Shown here: positions 30,173 to 42,151 of the stretch, one piece after another
How positions within the stretch are numbered: position 1 is the first letter of the stretch
Layout: every line of letters begins with the position of its first letter
Assembly: GCA_001949185.1 (NCBI GenBank)
Contig: BDGG01000001.1
Coordinates: 3,365,324 to 3,429,323 of the forward strand
From: Ramazzottius varieornatus
Taxonomy: Eukaryota; Tardigrada; Eutardigrada; Parachela; Ramazzottiidae
Direction: 5' to 3'
Length of the DNA: 64,000 nt
Program-made: the position numbers and the translations under genes
Notes under the pieces: model-generated
Told to the model about the DNA's origin: nothing
What the model saw: the letters and a program-made list of their open reading frames with translations, nothing else
Databases searched by the model: none

Positions 30173-31164
30173 ATGGCCGATCCACGACTGAGGAATCTCA
30201 AGGTGAAAACTGGAGTCGTCAAAAGGTACTGGATCATTTTGTGCATCGTTGTTTGATTGACTGATTTTTCCGACACCATTGTTCTATCTTGCAGCTGGAA
30301 CTTACTGAGCTTTTTCCTTTTTAGATTATACCGGGAGAAGATATCGTACGAGAAGGAGCTCGAGAAGGAACGGCAGAAGCTCACAAGCATGCGCCAGAAG
30401 GGGGAAGATGAGTATCGTGTCAAAAAGCAGGTAATTGCTTGATAATCATGGCAAGCCACACAGTGCACATTGCCGGAGCTTGTCTCCTGTGTTTTCCCTT
30501 CCGAATCACTCGGAATCAGGATGCAACGCATTAATTTAAGACTTCTAATTTGCTGGCAGGAAGAAGTGGTACAGGAATGCCTCATGATGATCCCCAACTG
30601 CAAAATTCGCCTCAATAACTCCTGGACGGACCTCAAGACCAGCGTGGTAACGTGTAAAAACAGAATGTTGGCTACTCTGTACTCGTAGCGGAAAACTTTT
30701 TAGGCGCATTTGTGGCTTTCAAAATAATTGCTTGAAGCTTTGTACTGAAAGGACTACCGTGTACGGGGTGGCTTTTACACCTTGAGATCTAATGCATGTT
30801 CTCGGAGAGTTGCGATAGTTGGCAGTTGCGCAAAAATTACTTCCGGTTGGACTGCTCCAGCCGCTTGAAGCCAAGCCTGTTCCCCGTGAGCTGTACCTTT
30901 ACCTTACGTGTATTGAACGTAGCATTCCTCCCGAACCCCGGAGAGGACAAAGCATGAGTGGTATCGCTGCTTGGGTAGCTGTGATTAGGAGTTCGTGTGA
31001 TACGTTTCTTGCACGCTGCACTCGCTTCTCGTTCCCTTTCTTTAATGGGTCTCTAACTTGCTGCCTTTGTTGTGTTGCAGGAAGCAGAACCAGGTTTCAG
31101 TAATACGGAAGAGTACCAGGAGGCCAAGAAGGTTTTGAATGAAGTGGAGCCAAATCTTCGTTGA
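30173..31164 (+). CDS. TBCA: Tubulin-folding cofactor A
   Basis: Small three-helix chaperone that holds beta-tubulin between the chaperonin CCT and the later folding cofactors. Exons 30173-30225, 30325-30430, 30560-30646 and 31081-31164 join in frame to 109 residues, the usual size. Family blocks are MADPRLRNLKVKTGVVKR at the start, KISYEKELEKERQKL, ECLMMIPNCKIRL and EYQEAKKVLNEVEPNL at the end. The last intron (434 bp) is longer than the others. Nothing unusual in the product. Confidence 0.96.
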
Positions 31165-32802
31165 GGTCCGATGCATGTGGTGTTTTTATGTTTTAGCATT
31201 CCTCTAGTCTCCATAAATATTCCTGTTTAGCACGAAAGTTCTCTATACCTATCCTAGACGAGAAACGGTGTCTTACATCCAGTTCGGGTCTGTGTAATTT
31301 TCAGTTCTCGCGACCTCATGACTTTGCATGCCAGACCTTTGAAACTCTAAAGTAGTCGTTCGAATTCCTGTATGTGGACCTTCTAATCGAGGTTCCTGTC
31401 CGTCTTTGAATCCTTGAATTGGGTCCTAACAGTTTTGAGGTACTATAATATCAGTTACTACCAGAGAATGACAACACTTTCCTTCTTGGATCGATGATGC
31501 TTTGGTGACCAACCAGGCAATCTTTTCTGGTAGCGATCTTTTCCACTTTATGCATTGTGTTGGTCACGCACTTAGTCCTTTGCTAGGCTGTGTAAAGTTG
31601 AGACCGGATGGTGACTTTGAGACACCAACGTCATGATCTCACTGTTTGAAAGAGCCGTCAGAGGATAACATATTCCGAGACAGGCACCAACAATGTCGTT
31701 CACCAGGGTCCCTGCAACTTCCATTTGGAAGCACTGCTTTATATACAAGAAAGTCAACAGAGAGGTTTTCGGTGAATCCATAAACGCCGGATTACTTCCG
31801 GTTGCCTCACGTCGACCTGCGGTCACGAATACTTCATCTCATGCGAAGACTCTGAGTCTATGGATCGTCTTCCTTCGAACGCCGTCCGTCCCCTGTACCA
31901 TGCTGAATACTTGACCACTCTGCTCCTGAGGGTTTTACCAGATTTTTCGCAAGAGAGCCCGACTTTCACGAATTTCGAGCTCGTACGATGGAAAAAATAC
32001 GCGTATACAGTCGTCTCAAACTGTTTTACCTGCTGGGAATTGCTAGGGACTAGCTGTGTGTCTCGTAACACAGAAGCGATCTCACACAAAAAGGCTACAG
32101 ACCTGCCCTCTGTACTTCCGGGTACGCACCATCATAATTACATATGAGGGTTTCCTGCCTTTTAACGCGACACCTTCGAGATATACGCATCGTGTGAAAC
32201 GTTTGGGTTTTCAGGCAGGTACTCTATGAAATCAATTGGCTGGACCCTTCACAGGATTCCGTGATTAACTTCAGGGTTCTTTGCGGATTTTAATCATTGG
32301 AGTGGATTGCCCTGAGTGAGGGAACTGTAACAACTTTCCACTCTTGTGCGCGTCGTGATATTTGAATCCGCCAGACTTGCTAATAGCATGAGTCCTTCAA
32401 CAAATGAGTCTCATATCACAAGGGCTCTCGTTGAAGTCAGTAAGTGTGTACCAATCTGACAACCAGTAGTCCAGTACACAAGGAGCTGGACTTGTCTCGT
32501 TGTGTACCTATTAGATGACAGGCACAAAGTGGCTTTTCACAGGTGTAAGCGTCAGGAACACACAGTACGTTGTCTGTCCGTGCTGTCTCCTGTCCGTCGG
32601 ACATGCTACATGAAATATTTTTGTTGTGCATTATGAATGATATATAAGGTCTCTATAGTCCTCCGTCGTCGCCCGAGCGTCATAAATCTAAGTTATGTGA
32701 GGCGAGCATATCACGTGGGTCGTTCTCTGGACCGGCCAACTGACTGACTGGTTTGCATACTGTATGCATACTGATTTGCGTCATATAAGCAGAAATCCAA
32801 AA
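31165..32802. other. Intergenic region, nothing recognised
   Basis: Open frames up to 95 codons occur on both strands but none shows a motif or splice-consistent partner. A TATATAAG motif at 32641-32648 lies about 150 bp upstream of the receptor cyclase start codon and could be its core promoter. Confidence 0.4.
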
Positions 32803-35800
32803 ATGAATTGGAAGATGGATTTCGTGTGGTTGACAGAATGCTTTGCTGCTGCTTTGTGTATAGCCTTTGGAGACTACCGTCCGATGGAAGTCCATATCGT
32901 CAGTCCAATGGTCAGCTCCCCGAACTTTCTTGCTTCTGCCGTGTTCAATGCCCCGCCCATGGAAATAGCGATCAGGGAGGTCAATCGGAAGTATCCCAAC
33001 TTAAACACTTCCTGGACCCTGATGACCGGCAACGAGATCGCGGACTGCTTGTCCATGATGTACAACATTGAGCGAGTGTTCAGTGACTACATGTTCAACC
33101 GAAACGTCCCCAGTGACGTCACAGCGGTGATCGCGCCCGGTACGTTTCGTACCCACCATTCGTCCGCTAACACAGCATAGTCACTATAGTGTATATGATC
33201 TCAACCATCTTGACTACTCTTTGATGTCGTGCAGGCTGTATGGAAGGAGTGCAGCTGTCTCGCATCTCCCGAGGTACTGTCATCGGAAAACTGTCCATTA
33301 CTCATCGTATCGTTGAAGTCGTAATGTGAAATACAGCTCGTTCACTCTTGTCGATTAATTTTCAAAGTGATTGCGAATTTGCTACAGTTCAAAATCAACC
33401 AGTTTATTTCGTTACAGAGTTTGGGCTGCCTATTATCTGGACGTAAGTCCCTGCCTAGCTTATTTCTCTGTACAAAAGCTAATCTGAGCATGCACAGAAT
33501 TAGTTCTGATATTGCACTGTATTGTATTCTGCATTTTTTATCCGTTTTGTAGCACGGGCTCGGCTGCAGAACTGGAGAACAAGGCCGTATACCCGAACGT
33601 CATTTTAGCCAGTCCGCTGGTTTTGACAACTACTCTATTCGTTACAACTACTCTATCCCTGATCCAGTACTACGGATGGGAAACCGTGTACATCGTTCAC
33701 GATACCGCTGGTCCCGCTTACGCAGCGGCTGTTCCTGTGGCTCGTGGTCTACAAGCGGCGTTGTCTCAATCTGGCGCCACCGTCTACAGACGGGGAGTTG
33801 ATCCATCAGTTTTGTCTGACTATACCGCAGTCCTGACGGACATCCAGAAACAAGCCAGAAGTGAGTACCTCGACAGTTTCTCACCTCCGCGAAATCATGC
33901 TCAGTCTCAATGTCTGACGGATTTCGCAGTCGTCTGCCTGGCTGGACATGCGTCCAGTGTCCGAAGCTTTATGGTACGGCTCGCGCTTTACTTGAACATA
34001 ATACGATTATAATGGCAGTAGATTAACAGACTACTGGATCAGCTATATGCAAGGCTTCTTCCAGGTTAGCGCGGCAAAAATGGGCATGACGGACGGGGAA
34101 TATGTACGGTAAAGTACATATGTAGCATACTGTAAATATTCGCTGCTGTCGCGCAACACGTCATCGTACACGTGAAGTGCAACCACGGTCCGGCTTCACT
34201 GTCTGCGCAACGCCCTGTGGGGGTGCATCGTCATGTACGTGTTTGTGCTGCGCGATGGCATCGAATATTCACAGTAATTTAATAATGGCCGAAAAGTCCC
34301 TGTACATCTCGAGTTCTCGACTAAGTTGAAGACAACCATACCGTTCTACTGTATATGTGCATAACTAGGTGTATATCGTACCGTCCCCTTTCGAGTACCC
34401 TCATCCAGGTGGGTACAGCCGCTCTTAAGTCACGTGTTTTTTGATTATGAAGCGTCGAAGCTAGGTTGATTAGTTTTGGCTTGCAGATTTCGGAAATCTC
34501 ACTTGGCAGAATTTTGATGAGCTCGACAAGGTAAGCACCTTGTTTCACGATCCACTTCGAGGTTGTTTCAGACAATTTTACTCTGCAGGTTGCACGAGAA
34601 GCCTATCAGTCGCTCTTCCTCGTCAAGCCAGGCGATATGACGTCAGATACATCAAACCTGAAAACGCGTTTTCAGGAAACAATAACTTTAGCACGCCTTC
34701 AGTATAACTTCACGTATGGGATCCGCTCTGGCATTCGGGAGATGGTAATTCGTTAGAGAACTTCCTAAGCGTCTGTCGATGTTTCAATGACATTATTTCG
34801 CAGCCATCTCCGTGTGCAGTTTCCGCTTACGCCGCTGTCCATATCTTGGCTGAAGTAAGAAAACATCAACGTACATCAAACCCTTTGAGAACGAACCTTA
34901 TTTTTCATACAATTAAATAACAATATACTTATATAATATACAGCATACAGAAAAATTTCGATCCCTTCGCATTAGGTGGACGTACTCGTAGGTAGACTGT
35001 TATACATCGTCGGCAAGGCACACTGTTCTGAAAAACTTTCTTCTGTAAGGTACTACAAATGCCCGACATGAAAGAAGAGGTGGAACACGAAACCGGGAAG
35101 TCCGTAGCTATTGCAAAATACTTTTGGAACCGTTGTTTCCCAACTCCCGTTGGGGACTTCTGCTTTGACGAAAATGGACAACGCCAGGTTCCGATGGAGG
35201 TCGTAATGCTCAATGCGACTACTGGTCTGTTCAGTCGGGTGAGAAAGAATGTACACCGTTTACTCGTTCAAAGTTAAAGTACACTGTAAAGTGCTTATAT
35301 CTTCCAGAGGATATTTCTACGAGCGATGGACAGCTTTATCCTTCAGGTGGAGGAGGAAGTGAATTGGGTATCCGGAAGCAGGTGGCCAGTTCTGGACAAA
35401 CCAGCTTGTGGATTCTCGGGTACCGAAGGACCCTGTACAAATGGCGATTCTGGACTGACCACGGTGCAGATGAATGCTGTGGTTTTCACCGTCATACTGT
35501 CACTGTTCGTTCTCCTGATCATCGTTCGGTTGGTGTTGACTGAGCACAGTACGTACTCCACCTTATTCCAGCACCGTACAAGAATGTTGTGCTCCTTCAG
35601 ACATTACGCGTCCAAGAAGTCCACCCGCGACCTCGGCTGGGATCTGATGCCACAACGGTTCCAGGTCGTGAATTTCGGAGCTTCGTATAGCAAAGCTGAC
35701 AGGCTACTCGATCGATTCGATACGTGGAGGGATAATAAGAACTCAACCCCACGGAGAGCGCTTTATGACGAGTACATTGTCTGGACAAAAGCCGTTCTAG

Positions 35801-37943
35801 TTTCCGGTCAGAAGCTGCGATCTGGACGGAATTTCTTAAGCTACATAAATGAGGTACGACGTTTATTAAAATATCTCCAGTGGAAATGTGAGAAGCTAGA
35901 TGTAAGTCAAACTTTATCTGTCAGCTTCGAAACTTTCACCATCCGAATGTGGTAAAATTCTTCGGGCTCTTACGCCGACCAAAGGACACCCTTTTCGTCA
36001 CCGAATGGTGTTCGCGAGGGGATGTGCGCAGTTTTCTGGAACACAGCACTCATATTTATATTGACTGGGATATTCGTTATAGTCTGATTCGCGATCTCTT
36101 ACAAGTAAGAGAAGAACAACGCAACCATAAAAAGTGCGGATTGCTATCTTGAATTTTGTCGTTTCTTATTCTCAGGGCGTGGCGGCTATTCACCAGTCGT
36201 TCATCAGGTACCACGGCTCCTTGACACCCTCAGCCTGTCTGGTGAATTCCCACCTCAATCTCAAACTGGCCAAGGCCGGATACAGGGAAGTCCTTCGTCT
36301 AGGATACGGTTTAGAAAACATTGAAGAAGACTTAATCTCAAAGTACCGCAAAGACAAAGTCTTCTTCTCCCCGGAATACGTTGCGACCGAATTCCAACTG
36401 TGGTCGTCACAATCGGACATTTACGCGATGGGACAGCTGATCTTCCTAATTCAGAAAGATGCGGAACAGCCAAACACTGGCGAACCTGTTTTCGGTGGGC
36501 GTAAAGGTGGTCTATTCTAATAACTCTTAATAATAACGATTTTTTTACAATAAGTGGGAAATACTGTAATGCTTCGTGAATTTCGTGAACCGACGTCACC
36601 GTAGTAGGCTTGGGTTTTGGCAGCTAGCTAAGCCTACTCACCGTAATCGTACGCTGTATGCGTCATCACACCCGTAAACTCTACGCGCCATCTGACGCAA
36701 AGCATTTCAGATTTGGACAAGTTCGTCACATGGTGTTGTGCTTACGATCCGGAGGACCGACCGACAAGTCATGAGTTCCCGGAGGCACTGACACGGCCTA
36801 ATGACTACAACGTGGTAACAAAGATGCTCAGACGTGTAGAGCTGTATGCGGAAGAACTCGAGAACGCCGTGCTAGCTCGGACTTCAGAACTGGAGCAGGA
36901 GCAACAAAAGTGCGATGCGTTGCTCCTTCAGATGTTACCAACGTAAGCACGTCCAGAAAATAGTGTGCAGCAACCAGAAAACTTCTTTTTCCTGGTTGCA
37001 GAAATGTTGCCATTAGACTGCGACAAGGAGAGACAATAGACCCGGAGCACTTCTCATCAGTAACCTTGTCCTTTTCCGACGTATCGGGGTTCCTCGAGTT
37101 TGTGGCGCATGTACCGGCGTTAAAGGTAATGAGGTTCTTGGATGAGACGCACAAACTATTCGACCGCGTCATTGCGGACTTCGACGTTTACAAAGTCGAG
37201 ACTATCGGAGATACATATTTTGTAAGTCCTTTTAATTTTCAAGCCATTTACTCAACAAAGTAAATGCCATACTGGAAGTTTTCAGCTGGCCAGCGGCGTT
37301 CCGTACCCGAACAGAGTAATGCACGCTTCGGAAGTATGCAAGTGCGTCCTGAACATGCGTTATGACTTCTCCCAAAGATTCCCGATACAGAAGTTACAGT
37401 TACGAACCGGTGTTCATTCAGGTACCAAGAACTTTTTTCCATCCAGCAGAATGCTATACCCGAATTTTCTTTTCTGATAGGGAGCTGCGTGGCAGGTGAG
37501 TTCTTGCTGTTGGACCGAAAACGTATTCATCGATGGCCGCCAACTATTGCAATAAAAATTCCTTCTTCTTCTCCCACGGTATTATTTTAGCTGTGGTAGG
37601 CAGCAAGAGGCCTCGATACTGTCTGTAAGTGTTTCGAACATTTCGATTACACAGCACCCACGCTGGTGATTTGTGCATACCGACATTTGGGTGATTGATA
37701 ATTTCGTGTTTGCACATTCAGCGCTATTGGCTGATAACTGTATTTGCATGACGCAGGTTTGGAGACTCTGTGAACGTGGCGTCTAGGATGAATTCACACG
37801 GATCAGCATCCAAAGTTCACGTGAGCCAGTCCACAAGAGACCTTCTCGGAACGACGGACTTATTTATAGTGCAGGAACGTGGTAAAATATTTCTGAAGGG
37901 GAAGGGCGAAGTCGAAGCCTTCTGGGTGGAACCCAATTACTGA
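32803..37943 (+). CDS. Receptor guanylyl cyclase (ANF-receptor/kinase-homology/cyclase)
   Basis: Single-pass receptor that makes cGMP. About 19 exons run from ATG 32803 to TGA 37941-37943. A signal peptide (MNWKMDFVWLTECFAAALC) precedes an ANF-receptor-type extracellular domain (PPMEIAIREVNRKYPNL, LSLIQYYGWETVYIVHD, KMGMTDGEYVYI). The membrane helix is VVFTVILSLFVLLIIVRLVL. The kinase-homology domain has HPNVVKFFGLL, FVTEWCSRGDVRSFLE and DPEDRPTSHEF but lacks an HRD catalytic loop, as expected for a pseudokinase. A dimerisation coiled coil follows (ELEQEQQKCDALLLQMLP). The cyclase domain keeps both metal-binding aspartates (SFSDVSGF and GDTYF), the guanine-reading Glu (YKVETIGD), LRTGVHSG and GDSVNVASRMN, so it should be active. 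One short exon (about 34372-34413) was placed by phase. An intron carries a 145-bp MITE. Confidence 0.93.
34130..34274. mobile_element. 145-bp MITE with TA target duplication in a cyclase intron
   Basis: The ends are inverted repeats: CTGTAAATATTCGCTGCTGT at the left against CTGTGAATATTCGATGCCAT read from the right, both continuing into CGCGCARCAC. TA dinucleotides flank both sides (34128-34129 and 34275-34276). The arms take up most of the element, so the RNA would fold into a long hairpin. Confidence 0.8.
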
Positions 37944-38277
37944 AGAGGAAAATAATAGTTCTGGTCGGTGAAAGTTTTTCGTACCATAATCTCAAAAGTC
38001 TGACAAGACGAACTTCCAACTAGTGAAGACTGACAAGAATAAAAACCATTAAAAAGAAATATCAGTAAAAACATTGGCTTGTGAGCTACTGTACATAGAC
38101 AAGATATCGAAGCACATACGAAACGATGACTGACTGCGCGCCGCTAGCATAAAATTATGCAGCGTGTTTGACTGAACACAACGTTAGTTGGAAGTTCTTT
38201 TGCCGAAGTTTCCATCAAGTTCTTCCGTTGGCTGTAGCATGGACTCGTTGGTGAAATGAAGTAAAAAATTAAAATAT

Positions 38278-39871
38278 TCAAAACTGCGATGAGTGATGGG
38301 CGTTGGTCATCTCAGTCGATCTGTTTCCCAGATGCTCGCCCACGTCCTGAAAGATGAAAAGTCCAAACTTGAATAACGAAGTCTGACAAACAAAAGGTGG
38401 GTTTCATGGTCGGATACAGTCAAACAGCGCAGGCGGCTTACCATGGAAAGAGCACCAGCTCCACCACCAAAGCCGACTCCCTTAGGTCCGTATTTGCGGC
38501 CATAGCAATGTCGGCAAAACAGTTCTCCGCTGTGTTCCGTCACGTTTGTGGAATCCAAAAGCTTGTGGCAGAGACCTAAAGGTATAAACCGAACAAAACT
38601 AGATTCGTTCTCGAAACTTGGAAAAAAATTTCTCAATGGGTTCCCGGACGGAGTAAGCTTTGACGTGGTGAGGATTAAAGGTTCGCAGCTTCACACAAAG
38701 CCATCGAGCAAACGTGTCTGGTTTTACGGCCACAGAGGCGGTCAAGTGCACTTAGTGCCTTTTTGCGCCTGAAAGATTTCGATAGGATGCCATTGATTTA
38801 CCGGTGTATCTTCTTGGCTAAGCCATCATAAAGCGATCAAGAGACTTTATGATGACTATCATGATGCGGAAACTTTCCGGTTTGTCGCAGAGCAAACCCC
38901 CCGAAAGTTGTTTCGTTACTTCAACAGAAGAGCAACAGTGGCAGTAAAGTCGACAACTCCGCCGTGTCATCTACCGGAACCGGATTTTCATGGAAAAAAG
39001 CCAGTGCTTGCAGCTTGTCTGTCCGACTGATGGTTGCGCATACGATGGCGCACTAATCCATCACCGAAAAAATATTCAGCATGACAAGTCAGAGACCTCA
39101 TCGGATAATTTTGCATGAATATCTGAAAGTCCGAAAATATTTGCAAAATATTCGTTCGATTCTCTTGAAATCATGATTTGTTCAAACACCACCGCTTCGA
39201 GCTTCGAACCTTGTTCAAACATTTCGGATTATTTGAATTTTTGATTGCTGTTCTGTTGTCTCATGAGGTGACTTTGGAAAGTTCCTTGCTGACTTGTCAG
39301 ATCTTCCCTACAGGGTGACAAATTTGCAGTGACTCAACATGAGCGCAAGTTATTGTCGAGGAGCAAAATAACTGCGCGACACCTCAACAGCCTTACTGAT
39401 TGACTCGGTCTTCAGCATCAGCAATGCTACTCTTGCTCTTCGCTAACTTCCGAAACGCTATCGTAGACACCAGCTCTCAGGCCTGGATAATTATAGACCT
39501 CGGTCGTCACTAACGAAGCTCACAGCTTGCGAAGAGAGCTAAGAACTCAACGTTGTCCAGCCGGCGGAAGTCAACCGAGAACTTTTCTTTCAACAGAGGC
39601 TATAAGAATCACGAATAGATAATCAAATATGGGTTACACAAAGAAAGAAACCTGCGTGACCACCTCCCCTACTAAAGTTCTCCCACCAGGACCCAGCTAA
39701 GTTCTCCAACTAGGACCTACATGTACTCCGGTTACGGAGGAGGAACTTGAACATACCGCATTTGAAGCAGGTCTTGTGCCATTTAGCGTTAGCGGCGATC
39801 CTTTCCTCAGCGGTATACACTGACTTCCCGCACTTCGGGCACTTTGGCTGTTCGGCGGCAACGAAAGGCAT
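38278..39871 (-). CDS. Single-LIM muscle protein (CRP/MLP family)
   Basis: Small LIM protein of the kind found at Z-discs and actin bundles of invertebrate muscle. Exons 39871-39757, 38575-38442 and 38346-38278 join in frame to 105 residues. The LIM domain reads [14 protein letters not shown], then [19 protein letters not shown], then [17 protein letters not shown]. All eight zinc ligands are present, with the GYGFGGGAG-like Gly-rich tail ([13 protein letters not shown]) and a short end ([13 protein letters not shown]). The junction falls between the second-finger cysteines; the donor after codon Cys-G gives the proper C-x2-C spacing. The first intron is long for this window (1,181 bp); I see nothing recognisable in it. 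Confidence 0.95.
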
Positions 39872-39918
39872 TGTGGCTGTGAGAAAAAGAGACTCGATCA
39901 ACTTTACACACCTAACAT

Positions 39919-40243
39919 TCAGGCACTTCACATCGAACCCTTCTTGTCGTTCATGAACCAAGATGGGATCTGTGCCGACGGGCTAGAATCGAGAAGGTTG
40001 AAGAGATCTTACCTAGGGGATGTGGAAGATCGGACAAAGGATATGTGTCCGCTGTTTGCAGGAGATGTAGTACTTGGCAGTGAGGAACAGATATCCGTGG
40101 ACGGTTCAGCGGTGGAATCAGGCGAGAATGTCAAATGGCAAAGCGAGCTTAGAGAACTGTACACTGTGCTGTTACAGGGCTTCAACAGTCAACTTGAAAG
40201 AGAAGAGCAACAGTACATACGATGGTTTACAGTGGAAGGGTGA
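39919..40243 (+). CDS. Possible unidentified coding exon
   Basis: After an acceptor-like ATTCAG, a frame runs about 107 codons to TGA with protein-like composition (LHIEPFLSFMNQDGICADG, ELRELYTVLLQGFNSQLERE). It lies just upstream of the LIM gene on the opposite strand. No partner exon, no start and no family were recognised, so this may be chance. Confidence 0.25.
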
Positions 40244-41512
40244 AATTCTCGTTGGCGAAAGAGATGCGTCGTAAAAATATAGCTGGCCAAGTTTATAACG
40301 CCATGGCACTTTCTCACTCGCCGACTTACACAGCGATCGCTTCTGTATTTTCTTCGGTAAACATGCATGTTCATAAATGGGCAACGCCAATCGCTGGCTG
40401 TGCACTTAATCGCGTACTGTATACTGTCTCGAGGTGCCGCGAACTCTAAGAACCCCATACGATGACTCTTTCCGCCATTTCACAAGAAATATTCACCCTC
40501 CTGACTCACCAACTGGCGTGTCCGTTGTATAGTATCTTAGCCATGCTAAGGCCTCATCAGTGAATACCGCGCTACTCACTATTCGCTTTATACGATATTT
40601 GATATGGCACATCTTCCGAAATGTTGTTCAGCTCCACATGGCCCACATCCATGCGCCAGCAGCGCCAGTCATCCGTCGGGAAACTTTCTCTTCCTTTCAC
40701 TCTTCTTCGAGCTTCACCTCGTGGCAGATATTTGTGACTTGATCTCCGACAGACTCTTCTGACCGTCCGCAGCGCCTCCGCACAGCTACGCGGTATCATT
40801 TTCGGGCGTAGAGACAATGAACTCGTGGATGGAGCAGGAACAACTGTCTATCGCAGTGGTGTATCGTTCATTCTTAATCCGTCTTTCCATTCTGTGTCGG
40901 GATATCTCCGAAGATAAAAACACCGAGTGGATAGATCGAATGGAAGGTTCACATCTTTAGAGTCAGCAAATCATTCCTGCCTGGTTATATGGTGTGAAAA
41001 TCCGGGAAACTCCGTGTGAGACAAAGAAAAAAACAGAAATTTATAGCAGAATGCATACCATTGCTAAGGTTTGTAGAAAAAAGCAAGTTGAAGCTCCCTG
41101 GACGAAAGATTGCCGGAATCCACTTCATGCTCCTAAACATGATCAGAGTCTCGAAGTCCGGATGATCGGGAGTATATTTAGGGATATGCACTGCGAACTC
41201 GAAACATGATACAACGCGACAACTATGAGTAAAGTAAATAAAAGAGAAATAAGTCCCGCCTTTGACGCTCGCTAGCTTCGGCAGTAGAGCGCAACCAAAT
41301 TATTACAATCAAATTGTGTGGAGCTGAAGGCGGATGGTCCGTTTGGTGAAAATACAGCAGATCTTTCGCAACGGACACATGACGTCATTGCAAAATGACG
41401 ACAGGAACAAGAGCGCGTTCAACGGACCTGCAAGCGATCAGCTGCTCATCAAACCATGTCGGATATGAGATCATTAATTTGGCTGATCTCTCTGTCTGAA
41501 TCTGGAAGAGCA
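40244..41512. other. Intergenic region, nothing recognised
   Basis: No splice-consistent coding text, tandem repeats or inverted ends noticed. Confidence 0.4.
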
Positions 41513-41959
41513 TCAGCCAGCATCCTGTTGAACATCCTTGACGCTCAGATCTGGATCGCGTCCCTCTACGTTGGATTCGTGTGAGAAACCTATCGACCAA
41601 AGACGCCTGAAACTAACGAGCCGTACTGAACGGTAGCTGTCACCGTGTGCTCGGTGATCTGCTTCGAACTGCCGCGGAGTTGACTCTTCGAAGTCCGGTA
41701 AGTCCAGTTCCTCACCCAGTTCTAACGGCATATGGAAGTCTGCATCTACTTGCAGAGTCTCTTGTCGCTTGTAAGTGGATCGATCTAGTTTTGGGAAAAT
41801 CGGGCTGACGGTGGATACTTCATCGACATCACAAATACGTACGTCTATTGTTACGGTATCACTTATGAGCACAGACGGAAACGATTTGACGGAAATGCTT
41901 TGATAGGTTGCATCAGCTATCCCGGCGGATTGGTCATCGATGACCGATGTTCATAACAG
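41513..41959 (-). CDS. Possible unidentified protein or exon upstream of GTPBP1
   Basis: A minus-strand frame of about 145 codons ends at TGA 41513-41515 and contains acidic text such as MPLELGEELDLPDFEESTP. Composition is protein-like, but there is no clear start codon and no family match. It would be divergent from GTPBP1. Confidence 0.3.
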
Positions 41960-42151
41960 TGGTTCGATCGGCATCCAGAATGTAAGTGATGTTTGACCAG
42001 TCTGTTATGGTGTTACTTATGGATGATGGTTTTTGGCATACGTATAAACTGGTTCAACTATAGTATGATTCATTCCATTTCGTCATCTGAAGTTGTTTGT
42101 CCTTCTTCCAGTTACGCGTTCGATAGCCAACCGGAAGTTGACGGCTAAAAG

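Noticed and set aside
37680..37760. Possible further copy of the 70-bp palindrome in the cyclase gene
   Set aside because: Only CTATTGGCTGATAAC resembles the loop; the GTGGCGC arms are missing.
41940..41981. Upstream ATG exon for GTPBP1
   Set aside because: Has a good donor, but joining the next AG meets an immediate stop, and the alternative acceptor at 42151 lacks a pyrimidine tract.
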